Numbered from the stretch's first letter, positions 35,890-45,269 are shown. The stretch: DNA of 64,000 bases from Spongiibacter nanhainus (GCF_016132545.1 NZ_CP066167.1:709001-773000); one strand, 5' to 3'. A program made the numbers and translations. The notes: a model not told the origin generated them from the sequence alone.

Positions 35890-36705
35890 ATGCAGAAGCC
35901 GCGAGTTGCACTGTTTTTATCCCACGGTGGCGGCCCACTGCCTCTGCTGGGAGATGGCGCCCACTCAGAAATGGTGAGCTGTTTGCAGCGTATTGCCGCC
36001 AGTATCCCGCGGCCTTCGGCCATTGTCGTGGTCAGCGCCCACTGGGAGGCAGCAAAGCCTACTCTGACGGCTGGGGCCCAGCCTGAGCTGATCTACGACT
36101 ATTATGGCTTTCCACCCGAGTCCTACGACATTACCTACCCCTGTGCGGGCCACCCCGCTTTGACCCAGCGTATTGCCAAGCAGCTGCGGGCTACAGACAT
36201 TGATGTCAGCCTGGATGATGAGCGGGGCTTCGATCACGGTCTGTTTGTTCCCCTGAAAATTATGTATCCCCAGGCCGATATCCCCTGTGTGCAGTTGTCC
36301 TTGGTTGAGAGCCTGGATCCTGCCCAACATATCGCCATGGGCCGGGCATTACAGGGTTTGAATGATCCCTCGATCTTGCTGATTGGTTCGGGGTTTTCCT
36401 TTCACAATATGCAGGCGTTTTTTGCACCGGAAACCGACGCCACTCGGTCCGCCAATCAGGCATTTGATCATTGGTTGCAGGACACTTGTGGTAAAAGCGG
36501 GCTGAGTGAAGCTGAGCGAGAGCGGCGTTTGCTAGAGTGGGAGTCCGCACCTTCGGCTCGCTACAGTCACCCCCGGGAAGAACATCTTCTACCCTTGCAT
36601 GTGTGCTATGGCTACACCGAATCAGCGTGCACCACAGCGTATCAACTGCAGATTCTCAATAAGCAATCGAGCATGTTTCTGTGGGGAGGGCATGCGGATG
36701 ATTAG
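35890..36705 (+). CDS. DODA-type extradiol dioxygenase (LigB fold)
   Basis: The 271-residue product belongs to the class III extradiol dioxygenases related to plant DOPA 4,5-dioxygenase and E. coli YgiD. Likely metal ligands are in LSHGGGP near the start, VVSAHWEA and GFDHGLFVPL, with SGFSFHN later. The family opens catechol-type rings with Fe or Zn at the active site; the natural bacterial substrate is uncertain. The ATG at 35890 (MQKPRVALFLSHGG) fits the family start; the frame upstream to 35800 is not conserved. Confidence 0.87.
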   Translation: MQKPRVALFLSHGGGPLPLLGDGAHSEMVSCLQRIAASIPRPSAIVVVSAHWEAAKPTLTAGAQPELIYDYYGFPPESYDITYPCAGHPALTQRIAKQLRATDIDVSLDDERGFDHGLFVPLKIMYPQADIPCVQLSLVESLDPAQHIAMGRALQGLNDPSILLIGSGFSFHNMQAFFAPETDATRSANQAFDHWLQDTCGKSGLSEAERERRLLEWESAPSARYSHPREEHLLPLHVCYGYTESACTTAYQLQILNKQSSMFLWGGHADD

Positions 36706-36777
36706 CCCACGAGGGTTTGGGTAAGGGAGCCATGACCTGCTATCTTTAGCGACTCCTTGCCTATGGAGTAACTCTCT

Positions 36778-37221
36778 GTGAACAACAATGCATTTGTGCT
36801 TAGCCCGGAACAGCGTCAAGACGCGTTGAATGTGGTGGGAACAAAGGTGGCAGTGCTGGGCAGTGCCGAGGCGATGCAGGATTTGCAGGTCACCCTGCAA
36901 TCCGGCCAGGCGGGGATGGGGCCGCCTCCCCACAGCCACGACTGGGATGAGTCATTCTACGTCACCAAGGGTGTGGTGGTGTTCAATTGCAATGGCGAGG
37001 CCACCGCCTGCTCTGCGGGCACCCTGGTACATGTGCCGGCGGGGACGGTACACGCATTTAGCTACGGTCCTGACGGGGGCGAGATGTTGGAAATGACCGG
37101 TAAGGGCAGTCAGGCAGTGAAAATGTTTACCGCTCTGGATCGGGAGGTGCCGCCGGGGCCGCCGGATATCCCCAAGGTCATTGAGGTGCTGGCTGATCAC
37201 GGTGTTACCACATATCTATAG
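36778..37221 (+). CDS. Cupin-domain protein
   Basis: The 147-residue product is a single cupin barrel: motif 1 PPPHSHDWDESFYVTKG (His-x-His and Glu ligands) and motif 2 HVPAGTVHAFSYG. The metal site looks intact. These small cupins can be dioxygenases, isomerases or sugar-binding proteins, and no function can be chosen. The GTG start follows TATGGAGTAA. Confidence 0.82.
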   Translation: MNNNAFVLSPEQRQDALNVVGTKVAVLGSAEAMQDLQVTLQSGQAGMGPPPHSHDWDESFYVTKGVVVFNCNGEATACSAGTLVHVPAGTVHAFSYGPDGGEMLEMTGKGSQAVKMFTALDREVPPGPPDIPKVIEVLADHGVTTYL

Positions 37222-37299
37222 CGGCAGGCTTGCCGGGCCCGCGCCTGACTGTCCGGCTCATGGCTCGGGCGGTGATCATGACTGCCTGCAGGCGTATTG

Positions 37300-37809
37300 A
37301 TGTCAGAAATTGAATACCTTGGCTTTGATGCCCTTGAGCCCAGGGCTTTTTTAGCCCTGCTTAACCGCGCCAAAGTCCGGCGCCACCTGGTTCAACATCA
37401 ACAGTTTGATGAGCCTGCCGCGGTCCAGTGGGTGTCGGAGAAGCTGTCGATCGATTCAATGCCCGGGTGCCGCTTGCGGGCGGTGTGTACGGATGGCGAG
37501 TTGGCGGGCTGGTGTGGCATTCAGCCGGATGCCGACGGCTACGAACTGGCAGTGGTGTTGGATGCGGACTATTGGGGCATTGGCCTCAAGGTCTATAAGA
37601 CGATGATGGAGTGGGCGCAGGAGTTTGGCCATCACTTCGTTAATATCCACTTGTTAGCGTCCCGGCCCGAGTATCGGTTTTTGCGAAAGATGGCCACATC
37701 GGTGACCCGCAGTGAATGGCAGGGCGAGGTGTTTGTCAGCTACCGTATTGCGGTACTCCAGGCCGATCTGAATGCCACCGCGAAACCACACGAAAGTGAC
37801 AGTCCTTAA
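37300..37809 (+). CDS. GNAT-like acetyltransferase
   Basis: The 169-residue product has a GNAT-like layout: RRHLVQHQQFDEPAAVQWVSEKL, a central strand pair LAGWCGIQPDADGYELAVVLD, then the helix YWGIGLKVYKTMMEWAQEFG, where the usual RGxGxG loop is reduced to WGIGLK. The acetyl-CoA site is therefore weak and the activity uncertain. The ATG at 37300 is used; a TTG one codon earlier is possible. It precedes a thioesterase gene by 15 bp. Confidence 0.7.
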   Translation: MSEIEYLGFDALEPRAFLALLNRAKVRRHLVQHQQFDEPAAVQWVSEKLSIDSMPGCRLRAVCTDGELAGWCGIQPDADGYELAVVLDADYWGIGLKVYKTMMEWAQEFGHHFVNIHLLASRPEYRFLRKMATSVTRSEWQGEVFVSYRIAVLQADLNATAKPHESDSP

Positions 37810-37824
37810 GAGAATAAACCTTCG

Positions 37825-38250
37825 ATGACTGCGACAAAGGTAAGCAAAGAACAACTATCCACATTTTTTGCCGAGGAGTTCCCCCAGGCCGATATTATTG
37901 TGGACGCGGTGGGCAATAAGTCAGCGACGCTGCGCAAAGCGATAGATCACCGCCATTTGCGCCCCGGCGGCACGGTGTCGGGGCCGACCCTGATGGCGGT
38001 GGCCGACGCGGCGCTTTACGCCGCTATTCTCGGTGAAATTGGCCTGGTGGCCCTGGCGGTGACCACCAACCTCAATATCAATTTTCTGCGCAAGCCCGCC
38101 GCCGACCGGGATGTCATTGCCGAGTGCCAGCTGATCAAGGTGGGCAAGGTGCTTATTATCGGCGAGGTCTCGCTGTATTCAGAGGGCATGGATGAGCCGG
38201 TCGCCCACGTGGTGGGCACCTATTCAGTGCCACCGCGCAGGGGCTATTAA
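37825..38250 (+). CDS. PaaI-family hotdog thioesterase
   Basis: The 141-residue product is a hotdog-fold acyl-CoA thioesterase of the PaaI/YiiD type: HRHLRPGGTVSGPTLMAVADAALYAAIL holds the long helix and the catalytic Asp/Glu region, followed by TTNLNINFLRKPAADRDVIAECQLIKVGKVLIIGEV. The natural acyl-CoA substrate is unknown. It ends just before the hairpin cluster at 38256. Confidence 0.9.
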   Translation: MTATKVSKEQLSTFFAEEFPQADIIVDAVGNKSATLRKAIDHRHLRPGGTVSGPTLMAVADAALYAAILGEIGLVALAVTTNLNINFLRKPAADRDVIAECQLIKVGKVLIIGEVSLYSEGMDEPVAHVVGTYSVPPRRGY

Positions 38251-38255
38251 CCTGG

Positions 38256-38463
38256 CAATCAAATAGTTGAATCCATCACTATTTGATTGTCGCCCCTAAA
38301 AACCGGCGGAATTTGCGAAATCCCTTGATTTTTAGGGGCTCGCGCAGGCTTGCAGCCTGCGGCGACACGTAACCTACATGGATGTAGGGAATGCAGGTTT
38401 TGCAGGAGCAAAAACCTGTCCATGTGCCGCATATTAATTCGGCTAAAGGCTTGCCGAATTAAT
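38256..38463. repeat. Cluster of six consecutive inverted repeats
   Basis: Six hairpins occur in 208 bp between convergent genes. (1) arms CAATCAAATAG/CTATTTGATTG, 38256-38289; (2) GCCCCTAAAAA/TTTTTAGGGGC, 38292-38339; (3) CGCAGGCT/AGCCTGCG, 38343-38361; (4) CCTACAT/ATGTAGG, 38373-38388; (5) CAGGTTTTGC/GCAAAAACCTG with one bulge, 38394-38418; (6) ATTAATTCGGC/GCCGAATTAAT, 38433-38463. No frame here looks coding. It resembles palindrome-rich mosaic repeats of marine gammaproteobacteria, and parts may end both flanking transcripts. Confidence 0.85.
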
Positions 38464-38488
38464 AGCAATTGGTCGCGGCTCGGTTCGC

Positions 38489-39523
38489 TTAGGGCGCTGG
38501 GTTGGGATGTTGCTGGTGAATGGCCTCAATCCCTTTTAGCACCTCTTCACTCAAGGTCATCTCGCTGCTGGCGATATTGCTCTTGAGCTGATCCATGGCG
38601 GTGGCGCCAATAATGTTGCTGGTCACAAAGGGCTGCTGGTTGATATAGGCCAGCGCCATCTGCGCGGGGTCCAGCCCGTGTTGCTCGGCCAGCTGACAGT
38701 AAGCTTCAGTGGCGGCCACTGACTCCGGTTTGTTGTAGCGGCTAAAGCGCTCAAACAATGTCAGACGAGCGCCCTCCGGCCGCTGATTATTGCGGTATTT
38801 ACCGCTGAGCATGCCAAAGGCCAGGGGCGAATACGCCAGCAAGCCCACCTGTTCCCGGATCGACATCTCTGCCAGCCCCACCTCAAAAGTGCGGTTGAGT
38901 AGGCTGTAGGGGTTTTGAATGCTGACGACCTTAGGCAGGTTGTACTTGTCGGCCAGGCGCAGGTACGTCATCAGGCCCCAGGGGGTTTCATTGCTGATGC
39001 CGATGCTGCGCACCCGGCCCTGTTGAACCAGCTCGGCCAGAGTGCGGAGAATGTCGTGGATTTCGGCGTCGGCATCCTTGTACTCACTGTGGGTATAGCC
39101 CAGCTTGCCAAAGAAGTTGGTGCTGCGGTTGGGCCAGTGGATTTGGTAGAGGTCCACGTAATCGGTTTGCAAGCGCTCCAGGCTACTGTCGAAGGCCTGC
39201 AGGATGCCCTCACGGGTAAGGGGGCCGCCACCGCGGATATGGGCATTGCCCGGGCCAGTGGCTTTGGTGGCCAGTACGATATCGTCTCGCTTGCCGCGCT
39301 CCTTCAGCCATTTGCCAATGTACACCTCGGTGAGCCCTTGGGTTTTGGCAACTGGCGGCACGGGGTACATCTCGGCGGTATCAAAAAAATTGATGCCGCA
39401 GTCCACCGCATAATCCATCTGCTCAAAGGCTTCCTCAATGGTGTTCTGTTCACCCCAGGTCATGGTGCCCAGGCAGATTTTACTTACGCGAATATCGGTA
39501 CCACCCAGATTCTGGTAATCCAT
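38489..39523 (-). CDS. tas: Aldo/keto reductase, Tas-like
   Basis: The 344-residue product is an NADPH-dependent aldo/keto reductase similar to E. coli Tas: LGGTDIRVSKICLGTMTWGEQNT, FFDTAEMYPVPP, the catalytic-region YVDLYQIHWPNRSTNFFG, and GISNETPWGLMTYL. Residue order and length match Tas. The physiological substrate is unknown. The ATG ends at 39523 and the gene is divergent from arsR, with about 170 bp between them. Confidence 0.92.
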   Translation of the reverse strand: MDYQNLGGTDIRVSKICLGTMTWGEQNTIEEAFEQMDYAVDCGINFFDTAEMYPVPPVAKTQGLTEVYIGKWLKERGKRDDIVLATKATGPGNAHIRGGGPLTREGILQAFDSSLERLQTDYVDLYQIHWPNRSTNFFGKLGYTHSEYKDADAEIHDILRTLAELVQQGRVRSIGISNETPWGLMTYLRLADKYNLPKVVSIQNPYSLLNRTFEVGLAEMSIREQVGLLAYSPLAFGMLSGKYRNNQRPEGARLTLFERFSRYNKPESVAATEAYCQLAEQHGLDPAQMALAYINQQPFVTSNIIGATAMDQLKSNIASSEMTLSEEVLKGIEAIHQQHPNPAP

Positions 39524-39636
39524 GTTGCCCTCTCGTCGTCAAATACAGCTGCAAAGCGAGTTATTGTGGATCAGGGGGTGAGTGGCTAACAAGGGTTGGG
39601 GGCGTTGTGAGGCCAGTAGTGAACCATCTATTGTGT

Positions 39637-39656
39637 ATATATGGATATGCATATAT
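39637..39656. promoter_or_regulatory. ArsR operator-like palindrome
   Basis: ATATATG, six bases, then CATATAT: an A/T-rich inverted repeat of the size bound by ArsR-family repressors. It lies 35-54 bp upstream of the preferred arsR start and is preceded by TTGTGTA, which could be a -35 region. Confidence 0.65.
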
Positions 39657-39690
39657 TCTGACAATTCTATTCGATCAAAACCCCAAGTCG

Positions 39691-40062
39691 ATGATGTCTA
39701 CGCCTGCTGCGCCGAGAACCATGGCGCCCAACCAATTTTTTAAATGCCTGTCCGACGAGACGCGGATGCTGTCGATGATGCTGATCGCCCAGCAGGGAGA
39801 GCTCTGTGTCTGCGAGTTGATGGTGGCTCTGGACGACAGCCAACCCAAGATTTCCCGCCATCTGGCCCAGCTACGCAATTGCGGCCTGCTCAGCGACCGG
39901 CGGGACAAGCAGTGGGTGTACTACTCGCTGCCAGCGGATTTGCCGGATTGGGCACGGTCCCTACTGGACACCCTCTGTCAGCAGCAAGCGGTGTTATTGG
40001 AGCAGCCCTGCAAGCGGCTGGAGAATATGTCGGACCGGCCGGTGCGCTGCGCGGCGTGTTGA
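39691..40062 (+). CDS. arsR: ArsR-family arsenic-responsive repressor
   Basis: The 123-residue product is a winged-helix ArsR/SmtB repressor: FFKCLSDETRMLSMMLIAQ, the metalloid-sensing ELCVCEL motif (two Cys), then the recognition helix QPKISRHLAQLRNCGLL and a C-terminal CAAC. It should release DNA on binding arsenite. The start at 39691 is chosen because an upstream start at 39607 would put the operator inside the gene; the ATG at 39721 is also possible. First gene of arsR-arsC-acr3-arsH. Confidence 0.92.
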   Translation: MMSTPAAPRTMAPNQFFKCLSDETRMLSMMLIAQQGELCVCELMVALDDSQPKISRHLAQLRNCGLLSDRRDKQWVYYSLPADLPDWARSLLDTLCQQQAVLLEQPCKRLENMSDRPVRCAAC

Positions 40063-40093
40063 CCAGCCTTAGAGTCACCCTTAGGACGAAGTC

Positions 40094-40600
40094 ATGAAAC
40101 TGCTGTTTATCTGTACTCACAATCGCTGCCGCAGCATTCTCTGTGAAGCGATCACCCGCCATATGGCCAGCCAGCATGCCAATGGCAGTACTGTCGAGGT
40201 CGCCAGTGCCGGCAGTCAGCCGGCGGGAGAGGTTCACCCCCGCACCCTGGAGGCCCTGGCCCGCCACGGCATCTCTACCCAGGGGCTACGCAGCCAGTCC
40301 TGGGACGACTTTGCCGACTTTAATCCCGATGTGGCGATTACCGTGTGCGACAGTGCGGCCGGCGAGTCTTGTCCTCTGTGGATGGGGCGTAGCCAGAAAG
40401 TGCATTGGGGCTTGAGTGACCCCTCCAAAGTCACCGGCAGCGAGGACGAGGTGCGGGCCGCCTTTGATCGCACTATCGAGTCGATTCAGGCCAGGGTCTC
40501 TGCGCTGCTGGCGCTGGATTGGGCGGAGCTTTCCGGAGCGGCATTGGCCGACGCGCTGCGGGATATTCACCACACCATTGGGCAACAGGAGAATCAATAA
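40094..40600 (+). CDS. arsC: Arsenate reductase, low-molecular-weight PTPase type
   Basis: The 168-residue product has the protein-tyrosine-phosphatase loop CTHNRCRS (Cys7, Arg13), then [25 protein letters not shown] and the DPS motif in [10 protein letters not shown]. It reduces arsenate to arsenite for export by the next gene. The TAATG overlap with acr3 is one base. Confidence 0.93.
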   Translation: MKLLFICTHNRCRSILCEAITRHMASQHANGSTVEVASAGSQPAGEVHPRTLEALARHGISTQGLRSQSWDDFADFNPDVAITVCDSAAGESCPLWMGRSQKVHWGLSDPSKVTGSEDEVRAAFDRTIESIQARVSALLALDWAELSGAALADALRDIHHTIGQQENQ

Positions 40601-41622
40601 TGGGATTTTTTGAGCGCTATCTCAGCGTCTGGGTGGGGTTGTGCATCGTTGCCGGTGTGACCCTGGGGGTATTGTTTCCGCCCTTGTTTCAAGCCTTTGC
40701 CGCCATGGAGGTGGCCCACGTTAACCTGCCAGTGGCGCTGTTTATCTGGTTAATGATCTACCCGATGATGGTGCAGGTGGATTTCTCCTCTATCAAGGAT
40801 ATTGGCAAGAAACCCAAGGGACTGGTGCTCACCCTGGTGATCAACTGGTTGATCAAGCCCTTTACCATGGCCGCCCTGGGCTGGCTGTTTTTTAAGGTAA
40901 TCTTTGCCGACCTGGTGGACCCGCAGACCGCCAGCGAATACATCGCCGGCATGATTCTGCTGGGGGTGGCGCCCTGCACGGCGATGGTATTTGTGTGGAG
41001 CCAGCTCACCAAAGGCGATGCCAACTACACCCTGGTGCAGGTGTCGGTGAACGACGTCATCATGATCTTTGCTTTTGCGCCCATCGCCGCCTTTTTATTG
41101 GGTGTCAGCGATGTGGCCGTACCCTGGGAAACCCTGTTGCTGTCGGTCGTGCTATACGTGGTGATCCCGCTGGTGGCCGGGGTGCTGACCCGCTCGGCGC
41201 TGGATCAGGCCAACGACCACCGCCGCTTAAATCAGTTTTTGGAGCGCATCAAGCCAATCTCGGTGAGCGGTCTGTTGGCAACGGTGGTGCTGTTGTTTGG
41301 TTTTCAGGCCGAGACCATTCTCTCTAAGCCGGTGGCGATTGTGCTGATCGCCATCCCGCTGTTGCTGCAAACCTACGGTATTTTTGCCCTGGCCTATGCC
41401 GGCGCCAAGGCCTTGAAGCTGCCCCACAATATCGCTGCGCCGGCCTGCATGATTGGCACCTCCAATTTCTTTGAGTTGGCAGTGGCGGTGGCTATCTCCC
41501 TGTTTGGTCTGCAGTCCGGCGCGGCACTGGCCACGGTGGTGGGGGTGCTGGTGGAGGTGCCGGTGATGTTGTCGTTGTGCGCCTTTGCCAATCGCACCCG
41601 GCACTGGTTTGAGGAGGCCTAG
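40600..41622 (+). CDS. acr3: ACR3-family arsenite exporter
   Basis: The 340-residue, ten-helix membrane protein begins [23 protein letters not shown], and has the ACR3 marks [26 protein letters not shown] (the conserved Cys of helix 4) and [19 protein letters not shown]. It extrudes arsenite using the proton gradient. I chose 40600 over the longer frame because the family begins there and the start overlaps the arsC stop. Confidence 0.95.
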   Translation: MGFFERYLSVWVGLCIVAGVTLGVLFPPLFQAFAAMEVAHVNLPVALFIWLMIYPMMVQVDFSSIKDIGKKPKGLVLTLVINWLIKPFTMAALGWLFFKVIFADLVDPQTASEYIAGMILLGVAPCTAMVFVWSQLTKGDANYTLVQVSVNDVIMIFAFAPIAAFLLGVSDVAVPWETLLLSVVLYVVIPLVAGVLTRSALDQANDHRRLNQFLERIKPISVSGLLATVVLLFGFQAETILSKPVAIVLIAIPLLLQTYGIFALAYAGAKALKLPHNIAAPACMIGTSNFFELAVAVAISLFGLQSGAALATVVGVLVEVPVMLSLCAFANRTRHWFEEA

Positions 41623-41625
41623 CTC

Positions 41626-42330
41626 GTGGATGACTTGCCAAATATAGATCGGGACTGCATTCGCCCCGTCGAGATCGACAAGCTCTATCAGCCCCAGGAT
41701 CACCAGCCCCGTATTCTGCTGCTCTATGGTTCGCTGCGGAAACGCTCCTTCAGTCGTTTGGCAACGGAAGAGGCGGCGCGCTTGCTGCAGTATTTTGGCG
41801 CCGAGACCCGCACCTTTGACCCTTCAGGTTTGCCCTTGCCGGACGACAGTGACGACAGCCATCCGAAGGTACAAGAGCTTCGGGGGCTGGCTACCTGGAG
41901 TGAGGGCATGGTGTGGTGTTCCCCGGAGCGCCACGGCGCCATGACCGGCATCATGAAGGCACAAATTGACTGGATTCCGCTATCGATGGGGGCGGTGCGC
42001 CCCACCCAGGGCAAAACCCTGGCGGTGATGCAGGTGTGCGGCGGCTCCCAGAGTTTTAATGCGGTAAACCAGATGCGGGTGCTGGGGCGTTGGATGCGGA
42101 TGCTGACCATCCCTAATCAATCTTCGGTGCCCAAGGCCTGGATGGAGTTTGACGACGATGACCGCATGAAGCCCTCATCCTTCTATGACCGCATCGTCGA
42201 TGTGATGGAAGAGCTGGTGAAGTTCACCCTGCTTACCCGGGGCAGCAAAGACTACTTTGTCGACCGCTATTCCGAGCGCAAGGAAAGCGAAGCCGCATTC
42301 AGAGCCCGCATCGATCAGCGGGCTATGTAA
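41626..42330 (+). CDS. arsH: ArsH NADPH-dependent flavoprotein
   Basis: The 234-residue product is ArsH, an FMN-binding oxidoreductase that gives resistance to trivalent (often organic) arsenicals. It has [21 protein letters not shown] (FMN-phosphate site), [53 protein letters not shown] and [16 protein letters not shown]. The GTG start follows GAGGAGG inside the end of acr3. It completes the four-gene ars operon. Confidence 0.94.
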   Translation: MDDLPNIDRDCIRPVEIDKLYQPQDHQPRILLLYGSLRKRSFSRLATEEAARLLQYFGAETRTFDPSGLPLPDDSDDSHPKVQELRGLATWSEGMVWCSPERHGAMTGIMKAQIDWIPLSMGAVRPTQGKTLAVMQVCGGSQSFNAVNQMRVLGRWMRMLTIPNQSSVPKAWMEFDDDDRMKPSSFYDRIVDVMEELVKFTLLTRGSKDYFVDRYSERKESEAAFRARIDQRAM

Positions 42331-42355
42331 TGGGTGTGAACAGGCCTGGCACAGC

Positions 42356-43348
42356 CTACAGGGTCGGTGACCACACCTTGTCGGGGTGGTGGGCCAGGAA
42401 CTCCGGGCGCCGACGGGGCGCGGCATAGGGCTCGCGACACACGTTGTCACGCCGGTTGTAGACAAAAAACACATTGGAGCGCGGGTCCGGCGACATGTTG
42501 GCATTGGAGCCGTGCAGGGTGTTGCAATCAAACAGCAGCAAGCCCCCGGCGCGACCGGTGGGCGCCTGGATGCCGCGGCGTTCTATCAGGGTTTGCAGCG
42601 CCTGTGGGCTGGGTGTGCCCAGTTCCTGTTTCTTCAATGACTGTTTGTAGTTGTCGGCAGGGGTCTCTCCCATGCAGGGGACAAACACCTGATGTGAGCC
42701 CGGCACCAGCATCAGCGGGCCGTTAAAGGCGTGGTTGTCGGTGAGAATGATAGAGGCGCTCACCGCCCGCATTTCCGGCATGCCGTCTTCGGCGTGCCAG
42801 GTTTCAAAGTCGGAGTGCCAGTTAAAGCCTTTGCCCTCAAAACCCGGTTTGTAATTAATCCGGGATTGGTGGATATAGCTTTCGCCCCCCAGCAGTTGCT
42901 CGGCGCGACTCACAAGTCTCTCGTCCCGGGCCAGGGCCATAAAGGCATCGCTGAGGAAGTGCACGCCGAACAGCGAGCGGATGGCGTTGCTGCCGGGTTC
43001 GGTAATGGCAAACTCACGCCCGCGGAAGGCCGGGGTCTCCAGCAATTCCTTCAGCACCGACTGGAAATGGGTCACTTCGGCGTCAGACAGGAAGTCCGGC
43101 TCGAATAAAAAGCCGTCTCGGGCAAAGTTTTGCAATTGTTGGGAATTTAGCGGGCCTGTGGCGCTGGAGCCGATCGGGGGCAGTGTCGCCCGGCGCGGCA
43201 GAAACAGTGTTTCTGGGGGATGCGGCAGCCGTGTGGGGTAAGGGCCGCCGGGATTCCGGTCCCCAGTGTGCAAAGCATGCGGTGCCGTGTGTGGGTTAAA
43301 GGTATGCTCATTTAAAGCCTCATAGCGGGACGAAGCTTCAATGTACAT
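42356..43348 (-). CDS. ectD: Ectoine hydroxylase
   Basis: EctD is an Fe(II)/2-oxoglutarate dioxygenase that makes 5-hydroxyectoine from the osmolyte ectoine. The 330-residue product has the EctD signature around FNWHSDFETWHAEDGMP, with iron ligands His178, Asp180 and His279 (in LHGSNANMS). It is longer than the usual 300-310 residues, because of an N-terminal Pro/His-rich stretch. ectABC are not in this window. The start (MYIEASSRYE) follows AGGAGG on the minus strand. Confidence 0.92.
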   Translation of the reverse strand: MYIEASSRYEALNEHTFNPHTAPHALHTGDRNPGGPYPTRLPHPPETLFLPRRATLPPIGSSATGPLNSQQLQNFARDGFLFEPDFLSDAEVTHFQSVLKELLETPAFRGREFAITEPGSNAIRSLFGVHFLSDAFMALARDERLVSRAEQLLGGESYIHQSRINYKPGFEGKGFNWHSDFETWHAEDGMPEMRAVSASIILTDNHAFNGPLMLVPGSHQVFVPCMGETPADNYKQSLKKQELGTPSPQALQTLIERRGIQAPTGRAGGLLLFDCNTLHGSNANMSPDPRSNVFFVYNRRDNVCREPYAAPRRRPEFLAHHPDKVWSPTL

Positions 43349-43499
43349 AGTCAGAACCTCCTTACTGTGCTGTGTTTCTCCTCGATAGGTGTCTGTGATA
43401 GGTGTGGCGTAAGTAAGGGTGAGCCAGGGCAATTTCAAGTGGGCTTTAATGGCTCTCAAGAAATCTGCCGCAAAATTACCGAATTCGTGTCGACTCGCA

Positions 43500-43505
43500 T
43501 ATAAT
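43500..43505 (+). promoter_or_regulatory. Consensus -10 box before purE
   Basis: TATAAT lies 31 bp before the purE ATG. No good -35 hexamer was seen at the right distance, so activation by a factor is possible. Confidence 0.4.
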
Positions 43506-43535
43506 GGCCGGTTTTCACGCGACGAGAGCTAAGCG

Positions 43536-44027
43536 ATGACGGCAAAAGTGGCCCTGATTATGGGCTCGAAAAGTGATTGGGACAGCATGCGTCCCGCCGC
43601 CGAAATCATGGACCAATTGGGTGTGCCCTACCATGTTGAGGTGGTGTCGGCGCACCGCACCCCCGACAAGCTGATCAGCTTTGCCGAGCAGGCGGTGGAT
43701 CGCGGCTTTTCGGTGATTGTGGCCGGCGCTGGCGGCGCCGCCCATTTGCCGGGGATGGTGGCCGCCAAAACCCGCTTGCCGGTGCTGGGTGTGCCGGTAC
43801 AGAGCAAGGCTCTCAGCGGTTTAGACAGTTTGCTGTCCATTGTGCAAATGCCGAAAGGTATCGCCGTGGGCACCCTGGCCATCGGCACCGCCGGCGCCTT
43901 CAATGCCGGTTTGCTGGCCTGCCAAATCATCGGTCTGACCGACAGCGATATCGCCGAGAAGGTCGAGCAGTTCCGCCTCGACCAGAGTCAGGCCGTTCTC
44001 GATAACCCCGATCCAAGAGAGCAGTAA
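43536..44027 (+). CDS. purE: 5-(carboxyamino)imidazole ribonucleotide mutase
   Basis: PurE moves the carboxyl of N5-CAIR to C4 in purine synthesis. The 163-residue product has [10 protein letters not shown] (phosphate site), [11 protein letters not shown] and [24 protein letters not shown], then [15 protein letters not shown]. All are class I PurE marks. It overlaps purK by one base. Confidence 0.97.
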   Translation: MTAKVALIMGSKSDWDSMRPAAEIMDQLGVPYHVEVVSAHRTPDKLISFAEQAVDRGFSVIVAGAGGAAHLPGMVAAKTRLPVLGVPVQSKALSGLDSLLSIVQMPKGIAVGTLAIGTAGAFNAGLLACQIIGLTDSDIAEKVEQFRLDQSQAVLDNPDPREQ

Positions 44028-45100
44028 TGGCAAAGGTGTGGGTACTGGGCGCCGGACAATTGGGCGCCATGTTGCAGCAGGCCGCCTATCCCCTGGCGGT
44101 TGAAGTTACGGCCTTACCGCCGGAGCAGGAGGCCTTGCCGGAGATCGCGCCCCAGGACTGGGTCACCGTAGAGCGAGAGCAGTGGCCGGATACCCCGATG
44201 ACCCGCCACCTGGCGGAGCAACCCGGATTTCTCAATCGCGACGTGCTCTACCGCATTGCCGATCGTCTCTATCAAAAGCAGATGCTGGACGAGTTGGGCA
44301 TTGCCACTGCGCCCTGGTGTAACGTTGACGAGCAGGCCCACGCCGAGTCGATTCACCAGCAACTGGGCGAAGACGTGCTGTTGAAGCGCCGCCAGGGTGG
44401 CTACGACGGCAAAGGCCAGTTCTGGCTGTACCAGGATCAGGGCGATGAAATCCCCGGCGACTGGCTGGGTGCGGCGATTGCCGAGAAAAAAATTCCCTTC
44501 ACCGAAGAGCTGTCGTTGATCGGTGCCCGGGACAGTCAGGGCAACACGGTTTTTTATCCGCTGACCCTCAATCTGCACCGCAACGGTATTTTGATGGCGT
44601 CGGTAGCGCCACTGGGACGCGTCGCCGCGTTGCAGTCCCAGGCGGAAGCCATGCTGGGCAAGATTCTGGATGCTGCCAACTACGTTGGCGTGATGGCTAT
44701 GGAGTGCTTCCGGGTGGGCGACACGCTGATGGTGAACGAGCTCGCGCCCCGAGTGCACAACAGTGGCCACTGGACCCAGGCCGGTGCCTGCGTCAGCCAA
44801 TTTGAAATGCACTTGCGGGCGGTGGCGCAGTTGCCTATCAAGGCACCGGAGGTCCGTGGCCAGAGCGTGATGATTAATGTGATCGGCATTGAGCGTAACA
44901 CCCAGTGGATGACCGTGCCGGCAACCCAGTGCTATTGGTATGGCAAAGACGTGCGTCCCGGCCGCAAAGTCGGCCATATCAATATTAATCACCCGGAAAA
45001 ATCAGCGGTGAAAGCCGCATTGGCCGATCTGCGACCACTACTGCCAGAAAACTACGGCGAAGTCATCGACTGGGTGCTTGAGCACTTGCCTAAGGCTTAA
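44027..45100 (+). CDS. purK: 5-(carboxyamino)imidazole ribonucleotide synthase
   Basis: PurK is an ATP-grasp enzyme that makes N5-CAIR from AIR, bicarbonate and ATP, feeding PurE. The 357-residue product begins VLGAGQLGAMLQQAAYPL, with the ATP-grasp motifs LLKRRQGGYDGKGQ and NELAPRVHNSGHWTQAGACVSQFE. The start overlaps the purE stop. Confidence 0.96.
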   Translation: MAKVWVLGAGQLGAMLQQAAYPLAVEVTALPPEQEALPEIAPQDWVTVEREQWPDTPMTRHLAEQPGFLNRDVLYRIADRLYQKQMLDELGIATAPWCNVDEQAHAESIHQQLGEDVLLKRRQGGYDGKGQFWLYQDQGDEIPGDWLGAAIAEKKIPFTEELSLIGARDSQGNTVFYPLTLNLHRNGILMASVAPLGRVAALQSQAEAMLGKILDAANYVGVMAMECFRVGDTLMVNELAPRVHNSGHWTQAGACVSQFEMHLRAVAQLPIKAPEVRGQSVMINVIGIERNTQWMTVPATQCYWYGKDVRPGRKVGHININHPEKSAVKAALADLRPLLPENYGEVIDWVLEHLPKA

Positions 45101-45129
45101 TACCTATCGCTAACATCAAGGTTTTGTCG

Positions 45130-45161
45130 CCCGCACAGAGTCCATCGGCGGACTCTGCGGG
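45130..45161 (+). terminator. Hairpin after purK
   Basis: Arms CCCGCA-C-AGAGTCC and GGACTCTGCGGG with a six-base loop, 30 bp after the purK stop, followed by only TTGAT. It is a probable plus-strand terminator of weak type. Confidence 0.5.
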
Positions 45162-45179
45162 TTGATATGCACCAGAAAT

Positions 45180-45211
45180 AAAAAAAGAAGGGCGGGTGAC
45201 CCCGGCCCTTC
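45180..45211 (-). terminator. Terminator of the amide-utilisation operon
   Basis: Read on the minus strand, a stem GAAGGGC/GCCCTTC with an inner G/C pairing is followed by seven T. It lies 59 bp after the fmdB stop and ends the minus-strand urt-ami-fmd transcript. Confidence 0.85.
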
Positions 45212-45269
45212 AAGCCTCCCCTTGGGAGTATGGACTCTTTGGACGCGTGAGCGCCGACTGACCCGTGGT

